Assembly (NCBI RefSeq): GCF_013283875.1 | Contig: NZ_CP054139.1 | Location: 4,030,001 to 4,094,000, forward strand | DNA length: 64,000 bases | Direction: 5' to 3' | DNA from: Mucilaginibacter mali | GTDB lineage: Bacteria > Bacteroidota > Bacteroidia > Sphingobacteriales > Sphingobacteriaceae | In this document: piece after piece, positions 27,367-36,851 of the stretch | How the letters are laid out: every line of letters starts with the position of its first letter | How positions within the stretch are numbered: position 1 is the stretch's first letter | The notes under the pieces: generated by a model | What the model was told of the DNA's origin: nothing | The model's input: only the letters and a program-made list of their open reading frames with translations | Database searches by the model: none | Translations under genes and position numbers: made by a program

Positions 27367-29676
27367 ATGAAAAAGCCGGTAATTATAATAGCCCTGATTT
27401 TTTTACTGGCAAATTGCTATGCCCAAAAACCGGCGGGCATTGAGCAATATAATCAAGTATGGACAAGCCAAAGCCAAAACTCAAGCGAATCGATGCCCTG
27501 CGGAGGCGGCGATATCGGCCTGAATGTTTGGGTTGAAAATGGCGAACTGCTTTTTTACATCGCCCGCAGCGGTACCTTCGACGAGAACAACGCTATGCTG
27601 AAACAGGGCAGGGTGCGTGTAAAGTTATCCCCCAACCCTTTTGATGGCGGCGACTTTAAGCAGCAGCTTAACCTGCAAAACGGCTCAATAAATATTAGCG
27701 GTAAAAATGGCAATCTATCAACGCAAATAAAAGTTTGGGTTAATGTTTTTAGCCCGGTGATACATTTGGAAATACAAAGCAACCGGCCTTTAAAAACCGA
27801 TGCCAGCTTTGAAAGCTGGCGATACGATGACCGCCCGGTTGCCGGTAAAGAGAATAACCAGGGATCGTGGAAATTTGCCGCGCCTAAAAATGTAAAGACA
27901 TTAAAAGATGTAATAGGCTTTAAGGAAAGGGCCATCCTGTTCTATCATCATAATGCAGATTCTACCGTATTCGACGCTACGATAAAGCAAGAAGGGATGG
28001 ACGCGGTGAAAGCCGAAATGTTTAACCCCATCAAAAATCTCACTTTCGGTGGGGTAATGTATGGCAGCAACCTGCAAGCCGCCGGCACCTACACCGGCAA
28101 ATACCAGGACACCAATTTTGAAGGCTGGAAACTGCAAAGCATATCGGCAACAAAACAACAGGATATTACCATCTGCCTGAATATGCTGCAAACACCATCC
28201 ATAGCCGAATGGCAAAATGGGTTGAATAATGTGGTGAAAGAAGAAGCGGCCAACCAGAAAACCGCCTGGCAAAAAACAGCTGCCTGGTGGCAGCAATACT
28301 GGGACAGGAGCTTTGTTTATATAGACGAAGGTAAAACCGATAACTCGCTGCAATGGCAAAGCGGGAAGAATTATCAGTTATTTCGCTATATGCTGGGCTG
28401 TAATGCTTTTGGGCAATCCCCTACCAAGTTTAACGGCGGCCTGTTCACTTACGATCCGGTTTTTGTGAACAGGGACTACGCCTACACGCCCGATTTCCGT
28501 AACTGGGGCGGCGGTTTAATGACCGCCCAAAACCAGCGGCTGGTATACTGGCCTATGCTAAAAAGCGGCGACATTGATATGATGAAGCCCCAATTTGACT
28601 TCTACCTTCGCGCCCTGCACAATGCCGAGTTGCGCAGCAAAGTGTACTGGAACCATGGTGGCGCCGCTTTTACCGAGCAGCTGGAAAATTTCGGTCTGCC
28701 CAATTTTGCTGAGTATGGCACCAAACGCCCGGCGGGCTTCGATAAAGGTTTAGAATACAATGCCTGGCTGGAATATACCTGGGACACTGTTTTGGAATTT
28801 TGCCAGATGATGCTGGAAACCCACCGTTATGAGGGTAAGGATGTAAACCAGTACTTGCCTTTTATCAAAAGCTGCCTGTCGTTTTTCGATGAGCATTACC
28901 AATACATTGCCCGCACATTAGGCAACAAAGCGCTGGATGGTAACGGGCATTTAGTGCTATACCCCGGCAGCGGCGCCGAGACCTATAAAATGGCATACAA
29001 TTCCAACTCTACCATAGCAGCACTGCAAACAGTTACTAAAACCCTGCTGGAATTACCGGAGAATTATTTAAGTAAAGATGACCGCGCCAAACTGGAAGCT
29101 TTTGCCAAACGCATCCCGCCAATAACATACCGTGAAATGAACGGGCACCAAATGTTATCGCCCGCGCAAAGTTGGCAACGGGTAAATAATGTGGAGAGCA
29201 CCCAGTTCTATTCGATATTCCCCTGGGGGATTCACGGCCTGCACAAACCCGGTTTAGATGTGGCTCTAAACACCTGGAAATATGATACGCTGGCCATTAA
29301 ATTCCGCAGCGGGATAGGCTGGAAACAGGATAACATCTTCGCGGCCCGTTTGGGCTTAACCAAGGAAGCTGCCGAATTAACCACCTTTAAACTGAAAGAT
29401 TCCGGTCGCCGTTTCCCGGCGTTCTGGGGGCCGGGGTTCGATTGGACACCCGACCATAACTGGGGCGGCAGCGGCATGATCGGTCTGCAGGAAATGCTGA
29501 TGCAGGTAGATGACCGCAAGATCTACCTCTTCCCTGCCTGGCCTAAGGATTGGGATGTGCATTTTAAACTGCACGCGCCTTATAATACCACGGTTGAGGG
29601 TGTACTGAAGAACGGCAAAGTAGAAGTGCTAAAAGTATTGCCCGCCGAGCGGGCGAAAGATGTTGTGGTGATGTAA
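27367..29676 (+). CDS. DUF5703 domain protein, putative glycoside hydrolase (GH95-like)
   Basis: A 769-residue exported protein; the signal ends at NCYAQ (residue 20). Its N-terminal beta-sandwich domain (residues about 25-260, with SMPCGGGDIGLNVWVENG) matches DUF5703. It is followed by an alpha-toroid body with the NHGGAAFTEQ and WTPDHNWGGSGM segments that recall GH65/GH95-type enzymes. It would act on oligosaccharides in the periplasm. The active-site acid cannot be named with certainty. It is the last gene of the operon (12-nt gap). Confidence 0.85.
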   Translation: MKKPVIIIALIFLLANCYAQKPAGIEQYNQVWTSQSQNSSESMPCGGGDIGLNVWVENGELLFYIARSGTFDENNAMLKQGRVRVKLSPNPFDGGDFKQQLNLQNGSINISGKNGNLSTQIKVWVNVFSPVIHLEIQSNRPLKTDASFESWRYDDRPVAGKENNQGSWKFAAPKNVKTLKDVIGFKERAILFYHHNADSTVFDATIKQEGMDAVKAEMFNPIKNLTFGGVMYGSNLQAAGTYTGKYQDTNFEGWKLQSISATKQQDITICLNMLQTPSIAEWQNGLNNVVKEEAANQKTAWQKTAAWWQQYWDRSFVYIDEGKTDNSLQWQSGKNYQLFRYMLGCNAFGQSPTKFNGGLFTYDPVFVNRDYAYTPDFRNWGGGLMTAQNQRLVYWPMLKSGDIDMMKPQFDFYLRALHNAELRSKVYWNHGGAAFTEQLENFGLPNFAEYGTKRPAGFDKGLEYNAWLEYTWDTVLEFCQMMLETHRYEGKDVNQYLPFIKSCLSFFDEHYQYIARTLGNKALDGNGHLVLYPGSGAETYKMAYNSNSTIAALQTVTKTLLELPENYLSKDDRAKLEAFAKRIPPITYREMNGHQMLSPAQSWQRVNNVESTQFYSIFPWGIHGLHKPGLDVALNTWKYDTLAIKFRSGIGWKQDNIFAARLGLTKEAAELTTFKLKDSGRRFPAFWGPGFDWTPDHNWGGSGMIGLQEMLMQVDDRKIYLFPAWPKDWDVHFKLHAPYNTTVEGVLKNGKVEVLKVLPAERAKDVVVM

Positions 29677-29731
29677 CAATGGCAGGTTTCCGCACTCCTA
29701 TCGTTATATTTAACTGAACAATAACCACCTT

Positions 29732-31180
29732 ATGTCACGTCATAAACCCCTGTTTTACATACGCCTGTTGATTGGCGCTGTCCTGCTTTACGCAAGTATC
29801 GGCAATGCATCAGCCCAAACTGAAAAGAACCTCGATTCATTATTCGGCACGCTGGCTAAAAAAGGATACCTGAACGGCTGCGTATTGATTGCTGATCAGG
29901 GCAAGCCAATCTATCAAAAAGCATTCGGCTATGCCAATTTCGATACCAAACAGCCGTTGACTAACGAAACGATGTTCGAACTGGCATCGGTATCGAAGCA
30001 ATTTACAGCTATGGCTATTATGCAGTTGCATCAGCAAGGCAAGCTGAGTTATAACGACAGCCTGAACAAGTATTTTCCTGAATTGCCTTATCATGGCATC
30101 ACCATCAATAACCTGCTGCACCATACCTCGGGCATCCCGGATTTTTTGGGCTGGGATGACAAAATGATCGACGTTAACCGCGTTAACTATAATAATGATG
30201 TGGTGGCATCGCTAGCTAAGAATAAGCAGAAAGTGCTGTTTAAACCTAATGATCAGCTAATGTACTCCAATACCAACTATCTGCTGCTGGCCCAGATTGT
30301 AGAGCGGGTTTCAGGTATACCTTTTGGCGATTACCTGGATAAGAACATTTTTAAACCGCTGGGTATGACGCATACCAAAGTGTACGGCCAACGATCGGCC
30401 AAACAAAAAATAGCCGATTATGCTTACGGTTATATGTACGATCCGGCAAAAGGTCGCTTTATGCTAAACGATTCTTTCAACGCCAACCGTTACGAGTATT
30501 ATTTAGATGGCGTGGCCGGTCCGTATGGTATCAGCAGCAACACCGGCGATATGCTGAAATGGGACCAGGCGCTTTACACCGAAAAGCTGGTAAGCAAAGC
30601 CGAACAGGAACTGGCCTACATCCCTGCCAAACTGAACGATGGCAAGGAAGCCAAACTTGGCGGTATGATTTACGGGTTCGGCTGGCTGGTATTATCGGAG
30701 CAAAACGGAACAAGGCGTTATATGCACTCGGGTGGATACCCGGGGTACATGACCATGATCTGCCGCTATCCGGATAAAAATAAAACCATTATCCTGCTCA
30801 CCAATATCTACAATGTGATTAACCTGTACGAATTAACGTTTGCGATAGAAAATGTCCTGTTCAAAAAGCCGTTTACCATACCATCGGCTATGCCATTCAC
30901 AAAAAGCGCGGTATTGAGCCCGGCGCAGATCAAAGCCATCGAAGGTAATTACGCCTTTAAGGATGCCCCGCAGGTAAAAGTGATAGTAAGCAGCGAGAAC
31001 GGACAGATATACGTGCAGCTAACCGGCCAGCCCAAGGTAGAGGTTTATGCCGAATCGGAACTGGAGGTGTTTTATACGGTTGTGGCAGCGAAGATAAGGT
31101 TTACAAAGGATGAGAAAGGGGTGGTTACTAAGCTTACCTTGTTTCAGGGTGGTAGGGAAATTGTGGCGGTGAGGGAGTAA
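29732..31180 (+). CDS. Serine hydrolase, beta-lactamase/penicillin-binding family
   Basis: A 482-residue exported protein with a signal of about 29 residues (ending NASAQ). The class C-like catalytic motifs are in order: SVSK in ELASVSKQFTAMA (near residue 87), YSN in LMYSNTNYLLL, and HSG in RYMHSGGYPGYM. A separate C-terminal domain of about 100 residues follows, perhaps a lipocalin-like or DUF3471-type domain. The substrate may be a D-amino peptide or an ester; these proteins are rarely true beta-lactamases. It starts 55 nt after the operon, so read-through is possible. Confidence 0.88.
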   Translation: MSRHKPLFYIRLLIGAVLLYASIGNASAQTEKNLDSLFGTLAKKGYLNGCVLIADQGKPIYQKAFGYANFDTKQPLTNETMFELASVSKQFTAMAIMQLHQQGKLSYNDSLNKYFPELPYHGITINNLLHHTSGIPDFLGWDDKMIDVNRVNYNNDVVASLAKNKQKVLFKPNDQLMYSNTNYLLLAQIVERVSGIPFGDYLDKNIFKPLGMTHTKVYGQRSAKQKIADYAYGYMYDPAKGRFMLNDSFNANRYEYYLDGVAGPYGISSNTGDMLKWDQALYTEKLVSKAEQELAYIPAKLNDGKEAKLGGMIYGFGWLVLSEQNGTRRYMHSGGYPGYMTMICRYPDKNKTIILLTNIYNVINLYELTFAIENVLFKKPFTIPSAMPFTKSAVLSPAQIKAIEGNYAFKDAPQVKVIVSSENGQIYVQLTGQPKVEVYAESELEVFYTVVAAKIRFTKDEKGVVTKLTLFQGGREIVAVRE

Positions 31181-31196
31181 TCCTGCAACTCTATTG

Positions 31197-31283
31197 TCGT
31201 GCCGAACTTGTTTCGGCATCCCACTTGCAAAGTCATCTTGCGTATTGTACCTGTTTGATGGGGTGCCGAAACAAGTTCGGCAT
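31197..31283. repeat. GCCGAAC...GTTCGGC dispersed palindrome, copy 2
   Basis: The same family as 19133-19220: GTGCCGAACTTGTTTCGGCA on the left and its complement on the right, with a variable middle of about 40 nt. It again sits between convergent genes. Confidence 0.85.
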
Positions 31284-31294
31284 GACGGATTTTT

Positions 31295-31924
31295 TTAGAT
31301 GATCTTCCGCTCGTAAGCGTACTTCAACAAACCCACCACTGTTTGTGTATTAGTTTTGCGGAAGATATTCTTCCGGTGGGTTTCAATGGTACGTTCGCTG
31401 ATGAACAACATATCGGCAATTTGCTTGTTGCTGTATTCCTTCTCTATCATGCGGATGATCTCTACCTCGCGGTCGGTAAGGTGGTTGCCCTCCTTATTTT
31501 CCTTAAGCGATTTTACCAGGTGGTGGGTAACATCCGGGGCGTAGTAATTTTGCCCGGCGGCTATTTTATTCAGGGCGTCCATCAATTCCTGGCGGCCGGT
31601 GTTTTTAAGGATATAGCCCGATATTCCCGCGTCTATCATCTCGGTTACCACGTTGGCATCGCCAAACATGGACAGGGCCAATATCTTAATATCCGGATAA
31701 AGCTTGCAGATATTACGGGTCAGTTCCACACCGCTCATACCTGGCATGCTCACATCGGTAAGCAAAATATCCACATTAAGGCCGGCCAGCATATCGGTAA
31801 CCTTCAGCGGGTCCTTGCTTTCGCCTACAATATGAAAACCATCGTCGTTACCTATCAGCAACTTCAGGCCATCGATCACCATTTGGTGGTCGTCAACAAT
31901 AAAAATATTTTTAGCCCCATTCAT
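31295..31924 (-). CDS. NarL/LuxR-type response regulator
   Basis: A 209-residue regulator. The receiver domain (residues 1-120) has the acidic pair D11/D12, phospho-acceptor D57 in LLTDVSMPGMSG, and a conserved lysine in YILKNTG. The LuxR-type helix-turn-helix (residues about 145-205) reads LTDREVEIIRMI then NKQIADMLFISERTIETH. It should bind DNA when phosphorylated by the kinase encoded 4 nt upstream. No target genes are evident in the window. Confidence 0.95.
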   Translation of the reverse strand: MNGAKNIFIVDDHQMVIDGLKLLIGNDDGFHIVGESKDPLKVTDMLAGLNVDILLTDVSMPGMSGVELTRNICKLYPDIKILALSMFGDANVVTEMIDAGISGYILKNTGRQELMDALNKIAAGQNYYAPDVTHHLVKSLKENKEGNHLTDREVEIIRMIEKEYSNKQIADMLFISERTIETHRKNIFRKTNTQTVVGLLKYAYERKII

Positions 31925-31928
31925 CGTA

Positions 31929-33905
31929 TCAGGTTAAAGGTACATAAATAGCCACCAAAGTGCCTTTGCCGGGCGCCGAAGAAAAATCGGCCGAGCCTTT
32001 AAGGTAGGCCAGGCGGGTAAGGATATTTTTGAGGCCAATGCCCTCAAACTTTTCCTTATCGCTGGTATCAAAGCCCTTCCCGTTATCCTCTACCGTTACC
32101 GATATTTCTGTCTCATTCCGGTCCAGTTGTATATCCAGCCGGTTGGCGGCCGCGTGTTTTATCGCATTATTTACGCATTCCTGTATCACGCGGTACAGCA
32201 CAATTTCGGTATTGCTATCCAGCCGTTCGTTCAGGCCCGATGTTTCCAGCGTTACCTTCAGCTTTTCTGCATCTATTTTACTAATAAAATCCTTAACTGC
32301 CGATGCCAGCCCGGTTTTTAATAAAATATTGGGCATCATCTGGTGGGCAATGGTGCGCACCTCGCGGCAGCTTTCATCAACCATCATAACTGTTCTTTCG
32401 GCCAGGTCTTTATCTTCGGGTTTAGCAAACGGGATCCTGTCCATCAGGCTGCTTAAATTCAGGCGTACCGCGCTGAACAATTGCCCTACGCCATCATGCA
32501 GATCGGCGGCTATACGCTTACGTTCGCGTTCCTCGGCGGCTATAATACCCTGTGTGGCGATATCCTGCTGACGGATGATCTCGACCTGCAACCGGGCTTC
32601 CTGCTTCAGTTTGTAGCTATTGTAAAACAGCCAGCCAAAGGCCAGCACCATTAACAACACCACTATACCAACAGCCATCATCGTATTGCGCCGCTCTACT
32701 TTCAATTTTTGATTATTAATTTCAAGTTGCTGTATCTGGTTCTGTTTGCTTAGCAATAGGATACGCTGTTCCTTTTGCGCGGTTTGATACTTGATCTCCA
32801 ACTCGTTGATCTTGTTCAGGCTTTCGCGGTTAATAATACTGTCTTTTATATCTATCGATCGTTTATAATCTACCAGTGCCGAGTGGTCGTTTTTACGTTC
32901 CTCGTTATTGCTGGCCAGTAACAAATAGGCATCCTGCAAATAATCTTTCGCGTTCAGCTTACTAAACACCGAAATACTTTTCAGCAGGTAGCGTTCGGCA
33001 TCGTCATATTTGCCCTGGCCGGTGTAAACCGTAGCGATATTTTTATATACCGATGCAACGCCCAGCTGATCTTTCAACTCTTCTCTGATCTTCAGCGATT
33101 TTTGGAACCAGGCCAGCGCCGCGGGGTATTTCTTCTGCTTTTCATAGATCTCGCCAATGGTGTTTTGCTGAATTCCGATATCGGCCTGGGCATTCAGTTT
33201 GATCTTGATATCCAGCGATTGCAAACATAGCTTCAATGCCGCGGGATAGTTTTTTCGGTTATATTCATAAGTACCCAGGCTGTAATAACAGGTAGATTCA
33301 AGCGCTGTTAGTTTCAGTTGTTTGGCAATAGCTAAGGCTTCCAGCAGGTACTTTTTGCCCTCTTCCTGTTTGTTATACTTCATATACAGCAGGCCGATAT
33401 TATTTAATACCAGCGCTTTTTTAGGGAGGTCGTTAATGTCGGTATAGATTTTCAGCGCGTCCATCATACTTTCCAGTGCCTTATCATAATTGCCCTGTTG
33501 CTTATAAATTACAGCTATGTTTGATATGGACGCCGCCGCCTTATCCTTTAAACCCAGTTTTGTGCGCAGCGCGTACGATTTTTGATGCCAGCTCAGTGCC
33601 TCGTTCAATTCGTTACTGCGGGTGTATACAATTCCAATATCGCTATATGCCAGTGCCACCGCGGTATCGTTACGCATGGTTTGGGCCAGTTTTAGTTCCT
33701 GCTGCCCATAAGCCAGCGATTTATCAAACGAGATAAAACTATAGTTCCAGCACAGGTCGCCCAGTATCTGCAACCGGGCATTGTCTGTTTTAGCATTTTG
33801 TAACGAGGTTTCAAGCGCCGCTATCCGGGCTTTATCCTGCCCGTACAGGTGCAAACTATTGATAAAGAGTATAGCGATGGAAAAAAGAATCAGGTATTTT
33901 ATCAT
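31929..33905 (-). CDS. TPR-containing sensor histidine kinase (HisKA_3 type)
   Basis: A 658-residue protein. A short hydrophobic N-terminus (export/anchor) precedes about eight tetratricopeptide repeats (residues 30-340). A coiled-coil and one transmembrane helix (residues about 400-425) follow, then the phospho-acceptor in RKRIAADLHDGVGQLF and an ATPase domain with DNGKGFDTSD and GIGLKNI motifs. This is the periplasmic-TPR NarX/DegS-like kinase common in Bacteroidota. The ligand is unknown. It pairs with the NarL-type regulator immediately downstream. Confidence 0.93.
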   Translation of the reverse strand: MIKYLILFSIAILFINSLHLYGQDKARIAALETSLQNAKTDNARLQILGDLCWNYSFISFDKSLAYGQQELKLAQTMRNDTAVALAYSDIGIVYTRSNELNEALSWHQKSYALRTKLGLKDKAAASISNIAVIYKQQGNYDKALESMMDALKIYTDINDLPKKALVLNNIGLLYMKYNKQEEGKKYLLEALAIAKQLKLTALESTCYYSLGTYEYNRKNYPAALKLCLQSLDIKIKLNAQADIGIQQNTIGEIYEKQKKYPAALAWFQKSLKIREELKDQLGVASVYKNIATVYTGQGKYDDAERYLLKSISVFSKLNAKDYLQDAYLLLASNNEERKNDHSALVDYKRSIDIKDSIINRESLNKINELEIKYQTAQKEQRILLLSKQNQIQQLEINNQKLKVERRNTMMAVGIVVLLMVLAFGWLFYNSYKLKQEARLQVEIIRQQDIATQGIIAAEERERKRIAADLHDGVGQLFSAVRLNLSSLMDRIPFAKPEDKDLAERTVMMVDESCREVRTIAHQMMPNILLKTGLASAVKDFISKIDAEKLKVTLETSGLNERLDSNTEIVLYRVIQECVNNAIKHAAANRLDIQLDRNETEISVTVEDNGKGFDTSDKEKFEGIGLKNILTRLAYLKGSADFSSAPGKGTLVAIYVPLT

Positions 33906-34017
33906 AGGGTTTAGTTAGGCTTAACCTTTTATAAAACTACCTACATGGCCAATGGCGTAAAATACCGTGTTACCCGCAATTATATTTGCGGGTTAAAGGG
34001 TACATTAAAAACAGATC

Positions 34018-34047
34018 AGGCCTTAGTATTGGTAATTACTAAGGCCT
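34018..34047 (-). terminator. Hairpin terminator after the asparaginase gene
   Basis: AGGCCTTAGTA, an 8-nt loop and TACTAAGGCCT form a perfect 11-bp stem. It lies 28 nt after the asparaginase stop, and a TGTTTTTAA tract follows on the minus strand. Confidence 0.7.
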
Positions 34048-34075
34048 AATATAATTTTTTATAATGAAAAGTATG

Positions 34076-35098
34076 CTACGATACGGTCAGCTCGCCGCGC
34101 AGATCGGTCTCCAGCCATTCCTTTACCTGTTTAGAGTCGTTGCTTTGACCCAGCAGGTACATCATTTTGGTAACGGCAGCCTCAAAGGTCATATCGTAAC
34201 CGTTGGCTACGCCGATATCCTTTAGCTGCTTACTGGTTTCGTAACGGCCCAGTTCAACCGTACCCACCTTACATTGCGATATATCCAGGATGATCTTACC
34301 CTTGTCGATAGCGCCCTTCAGCATATCTACAAACCATTGGTCGGTTGTGGTATTGCCGGCCCCGAAGGTTTCCATCACTATACCGCGCACATCAGCGTTT
34401 ACAATAGTTTCCACCACCTTGGGGCTAATGCCCGGGTACAGCTTCAATACGGCAACATCGCTCATCAGTTCCTTATGCACGATCAGGCCGCCATCTTCCG
34501 ACGGTTGACGGATATCGTTAATACTGTAACGCATGTGCACGCCCGATTCGGCCAGGATAGGATAATTGGGCGAGCGGAATGCCTCGAATTTAACCGAGTT
34601 ATACTTGAACGAACGATTGGCGCGGAAGAGCTTATAATCAAAATAGATACAAACTTCGGGTACACGGGCACGGTCGTTCTTTTTGGCTTTGGCTATTTCT
34701 ATAGCCGTCATCAGGTTTTCCTTAGCATCGGTACGGATGGAGCCGATCGGCAATTGCGAACCTGTAAAGATGATGGGCTTGGCCAGATTCTCTAACATGA
34801 AGCTTAGCGCCGATGCGGTGAACGACATGGTATCCGAACCATGCAAAATCACAAAACCATCCACCTTATCGTAGTTCTTTTCGATGAGGCCGGCCAATTC
34901 GCTCCAGATCACCGGGTTCATGTTTGATGAATCGATAATCTCGGAAAAGGAGTGTACATTGATACGACAGTTCAGCCGTTCCAATTCGGGTACATTCTCC
35001 ATAATTTGTTCAAAATTAATGGGCCGCAGCACATTAGTTTTGGGGTCGTTCATCATACCGATTGTCCCTCCGGTATAGATGATGAGTATCTGGCACAT
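34076..35098 (-). CDS. ansA: Type I L-asparaginase
   Basis: A 340-residue cytoplasmic enzyme that hydrolyses asparagine to aspartate and ammonia. Both threonine-bearing motifs are present: IYTGGTIGM at residues 7-15 and ILHGSDTMSFTASAL near residue 84. The absence of a signal peptide and the length fit the type I (AnsA) group. It starts 56 nt after the TatD gene, so the two are likely co-transcribed. Confidence 0.95.
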   Translation of the reverse strand: MCQILIIYTGGTIGMMNDPKTNVLRPINFEQIMENVPELERLNCRINVHSFSEIIDSSNMNPVIWSELAGLIEKNYDKVDGFVILHGSDTMSFTASALSFMLENLAKPIIFTGSQLPIGSIRTDAKENLMTAIEIAKAKKNDRARVPEVCIYFDYKLFRANRSFKYNSVKFEAFRSPNYPILAESGVHMRYSINDIRQPSEDGGLIVHKELMSDVAVLKLYPGISPKVVETIVNADVRGIVMETFGAGNTTTDQWFVDMLKGAIDKGKIILDISQCKVGTVELGRYETSKQLKDIGVANGYDMTFEAAVTKMMYLLGQSNDSKQVKEWLETDLRGELTVS

Positions 35099-35154
35099 TT
35101 AAAATATATTGAGTTAAGCTTTAAATATAATAATTACCCTGTAAAATTGCCGCC

Positions 35155-35922
35155 TTATATGCCAAATATCAATTTAGAATTTGCGGTGGTGATGGCTGCT
35201 ACAGATTCGATATCGGTGCCACGCAGTTCGGCCACCTTTTGGGCCACATACACCAGGTACGAACTTTCGTTGCGCTTACCGCGATAAGGAACGGGCGTAA
35301 GATACGGAGAATCCGTTTCTAAAACGATATGCTGCAGGTTGATTTGTGCTACCACCTTATCCAGGCCACCATTTTTGTAGGTAACCACCCCGCCGATGCC
35401 CAGGTAAAAGCCCATATCAGTTATCAGCTTAGCCTGCTCTACCGTGCCGCTGAAGCAGTGGAAGATGCCGCGCAGGTCATCGTCCTGCTCTTCCTGCAAT
35501 ACTTTATATACTTCATCAAAGGCATCGCGACAGTGGATCACGATAGGCAATTGGTTAGCCTTGGCCCAATTGATCTGGATCTTAAAAGCCTCCACCTGTT
35601 TATCCAGCGTGGTTTTATCCCAGTACAGGTCGATGCCTATCTCGCCGATGGCGTATATTTTTTGCTGCGGGATGGCGGCGTGGATGGTATCCAGTTGCTG
35701 TTGCCAGTCGTCCTTAACGTCGCAGGGGTGCAGGCCCAGCATGGGGAAGCAGTTTTGCGGATATTCGGCAGCCAGGTTAAATACGGCCGGCATGGATGCC
35801 ACGTCAACATTGGGCAAAAACAGGCGGGTTACATCGTTATCAAAGCAGCGTTGCATCAGGGCGGCGCGTTTTTCGGCATCGGCCTCGTAGTACTGGTGGG
35901 TATGCGTATCGGTTAATACCAT
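35155..35922 (-). CDS. tatD: TatD family metal-dependent hydrolase (DNase)
   Basis: A 255-residue TIM-barrel hydrolase. The metal ligands are visible in order: TDTHTHQY at residues 3-10, GEIGIDLYWD, VIHCRDAFDE, GIFHCFSG and LETDSPYLTP. TatD-type enzymes act as Mg2+-dependent 3'-5' DNases in DNA repair or turnover. The exact orthologue group (TatD, YcfH or YjjV) cannot be fixed. It is upstream of asparaginase on the same strand. Confidence 0.9.
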   Translation of the reverse strand: MVLTDTHTHQYYEADAEKRAALMQRCFDNDVTRLFLPNVDVASMPAVFNLAAEYPQNCFPMLGLHPCDVKDDWQQQLDTIHAAIPQQKIYAIGEIGIDLYWDKTTLDKQVEAFKIQINWAKANQLPIVIHCRDAFDEVYKVLQEEQDDDLRGIFHCFSGTVEQAKLITDMGFYLGIGGVVTYKNGGLDKVVAQINLQHIVLETDSPYLTPVPYRGKRNESSYLVYVAQKVAELRGTDIESVAAITTANSKLIFGI

Positions 35923-35933
35923 GCTGCAAAAGT

Positions 35934-35963
35934 AAAAAGCCTGCTGTGGTTAGCAGCAGGCTT
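35934..35963 (-). terminator. Terminator hairpin, 30-bp copy 1
   Basis: AAGCCTGCTG pairs with CAGCAGGCTT across a 7-nt loop, followed on the minus strand by TTTT. It ends the run of secreted unknowns 35985-38381. The 30-nt sequence is identical to 38513-38542. Confidence 0.85.
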
Positions 35964-35984
35964 GCGGGATTTTATTTTACATAG

Positions 35985-36278
35985 TTAATTTTTATATCTA
36001 AAGTTATTTAACAGCGTATTGAATATTTTCTCTGCCTTTTCTTCGTCTGGCTTTTTATATTTTATCGAGCAGTATGTAGTGGATTTGTTTCGAAAATCGG
36101 GAGTAAAGGTTAAGTTAATTTCGTCACCCTCTTGATATTGAAATATAAAAAACCTAATACTATTGATCTTCACAATCTTTGAATCAATAATCTTACTACC
36201 ATATCTTTTGTTAAATCCCTCAGTGGAAAGCCGATGTTGCTCCAATGTTAATGGTTCATCGCCAGTAATGTGAGGCAT
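35985..36278 (-). pseudogene. Probable 5'-truncated gene of unknown function
   Basis: A 97-residue frame starting MPHITGDEPLTLEQ. In the same frame the sequence is open for only 12 codons upstream (VCSAGLNFGVL) before a TGA, and these upstream residues read like protein sequence. It has no signal peptide, although every neighbour in the block is exported. The remaining part (HRLSTEGFNKRYGSKIID..., then FKKPDEEK-like end) looks like the C-terminal part of a small exported family. I infer that the N-terminus was lost. It could instead be a genuine short gene. Confidence 0.5.
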
Positions 36279-36330
36279 CAGTACCCCAAAGTTTAGTCCG
36301 GCGCTGCATACTCATGCCAGGTTGGGCATT

Positions 36331-36810
36331 CTATCTAACAGCATCCGAGGAGTAAACAACATCAACCATATCAAATAAAAACAGCGTTTGCGGCTGATGC
36401 ATTTGCTGAACTCTTAAATCAGCAAATACGATCCCCAATGATTGTGATGGCGTGTATAACCTTTGCGTAGCACAGGCACTTTTTTCGTTCATGATAGACA
36501 CACAAAACACAACCGGCCTGCCATTAATATGCATACTTGCCGGGAATTGATATCCTTTTAAAAATCCAAAACTGTTCTTCAGATCATCGGACACTTTATT
36601 AAGAATGCTACAGTTGATGATTCGGCCTTGTCTATCCGGCTTAACCTTTACAATGGCGTACTGCCATTCGCAATTTTCCTTAACCGATTGGGGCGGATTT
36701 AAACTACGCGATACGTAATGAATGAACGCGTAATACTTAGTTAGTTGCGCATAACTCTTTTGTGGCATTGCCATAATGCCAACTATTAGTATTAAAAAGC
36801 AAAATCTCAT
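36331..36810 (-). CDS. Small exported protein of unknown function, partner of the HExxH lipoprotein
   Basis: A 159-residue protein with a signal peptide ending at SYAQ (residue 22). The mature part contains three cysteines and a stretch (YAIVKVKPDRQGRIINCS, then FLKGYQFP) that loosely recalls a TonB C-terminal-like fold. It follows the putative metallopeptidase lipoprotein by 41 nt on the same strand. The 152-residue protein at 8912-9370 has the same position relative to the paralogous lipoprotein. No function is known. Confidence 0.7.
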   Translation of the reverse strand: MRFCFLILIVGIMAMPQKSYAQLTKYYAFIHYVSRSLNPPQSVKENCEWQYAIVKVKPDRQGRIINCSILNKVSDDLKNSFGFLKGYQFPASMHINGRPVVFCVSIMNEKSACATQRLYTPSQSLGIVFADLRVQQMHQPQTLFLFDMVDVVYSSDAVR

Positions 36811-36851
36811 ATGTAACTAAGTTTTATTTTTTGAATATAGAAAATGATATA

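Noticed and set aside
31343..31951. A 202-codon plus-strand frame opposite the response regulator
   Set aside because: It is the complement of a well-supported NarL-type regulator and has no recognisable domain.
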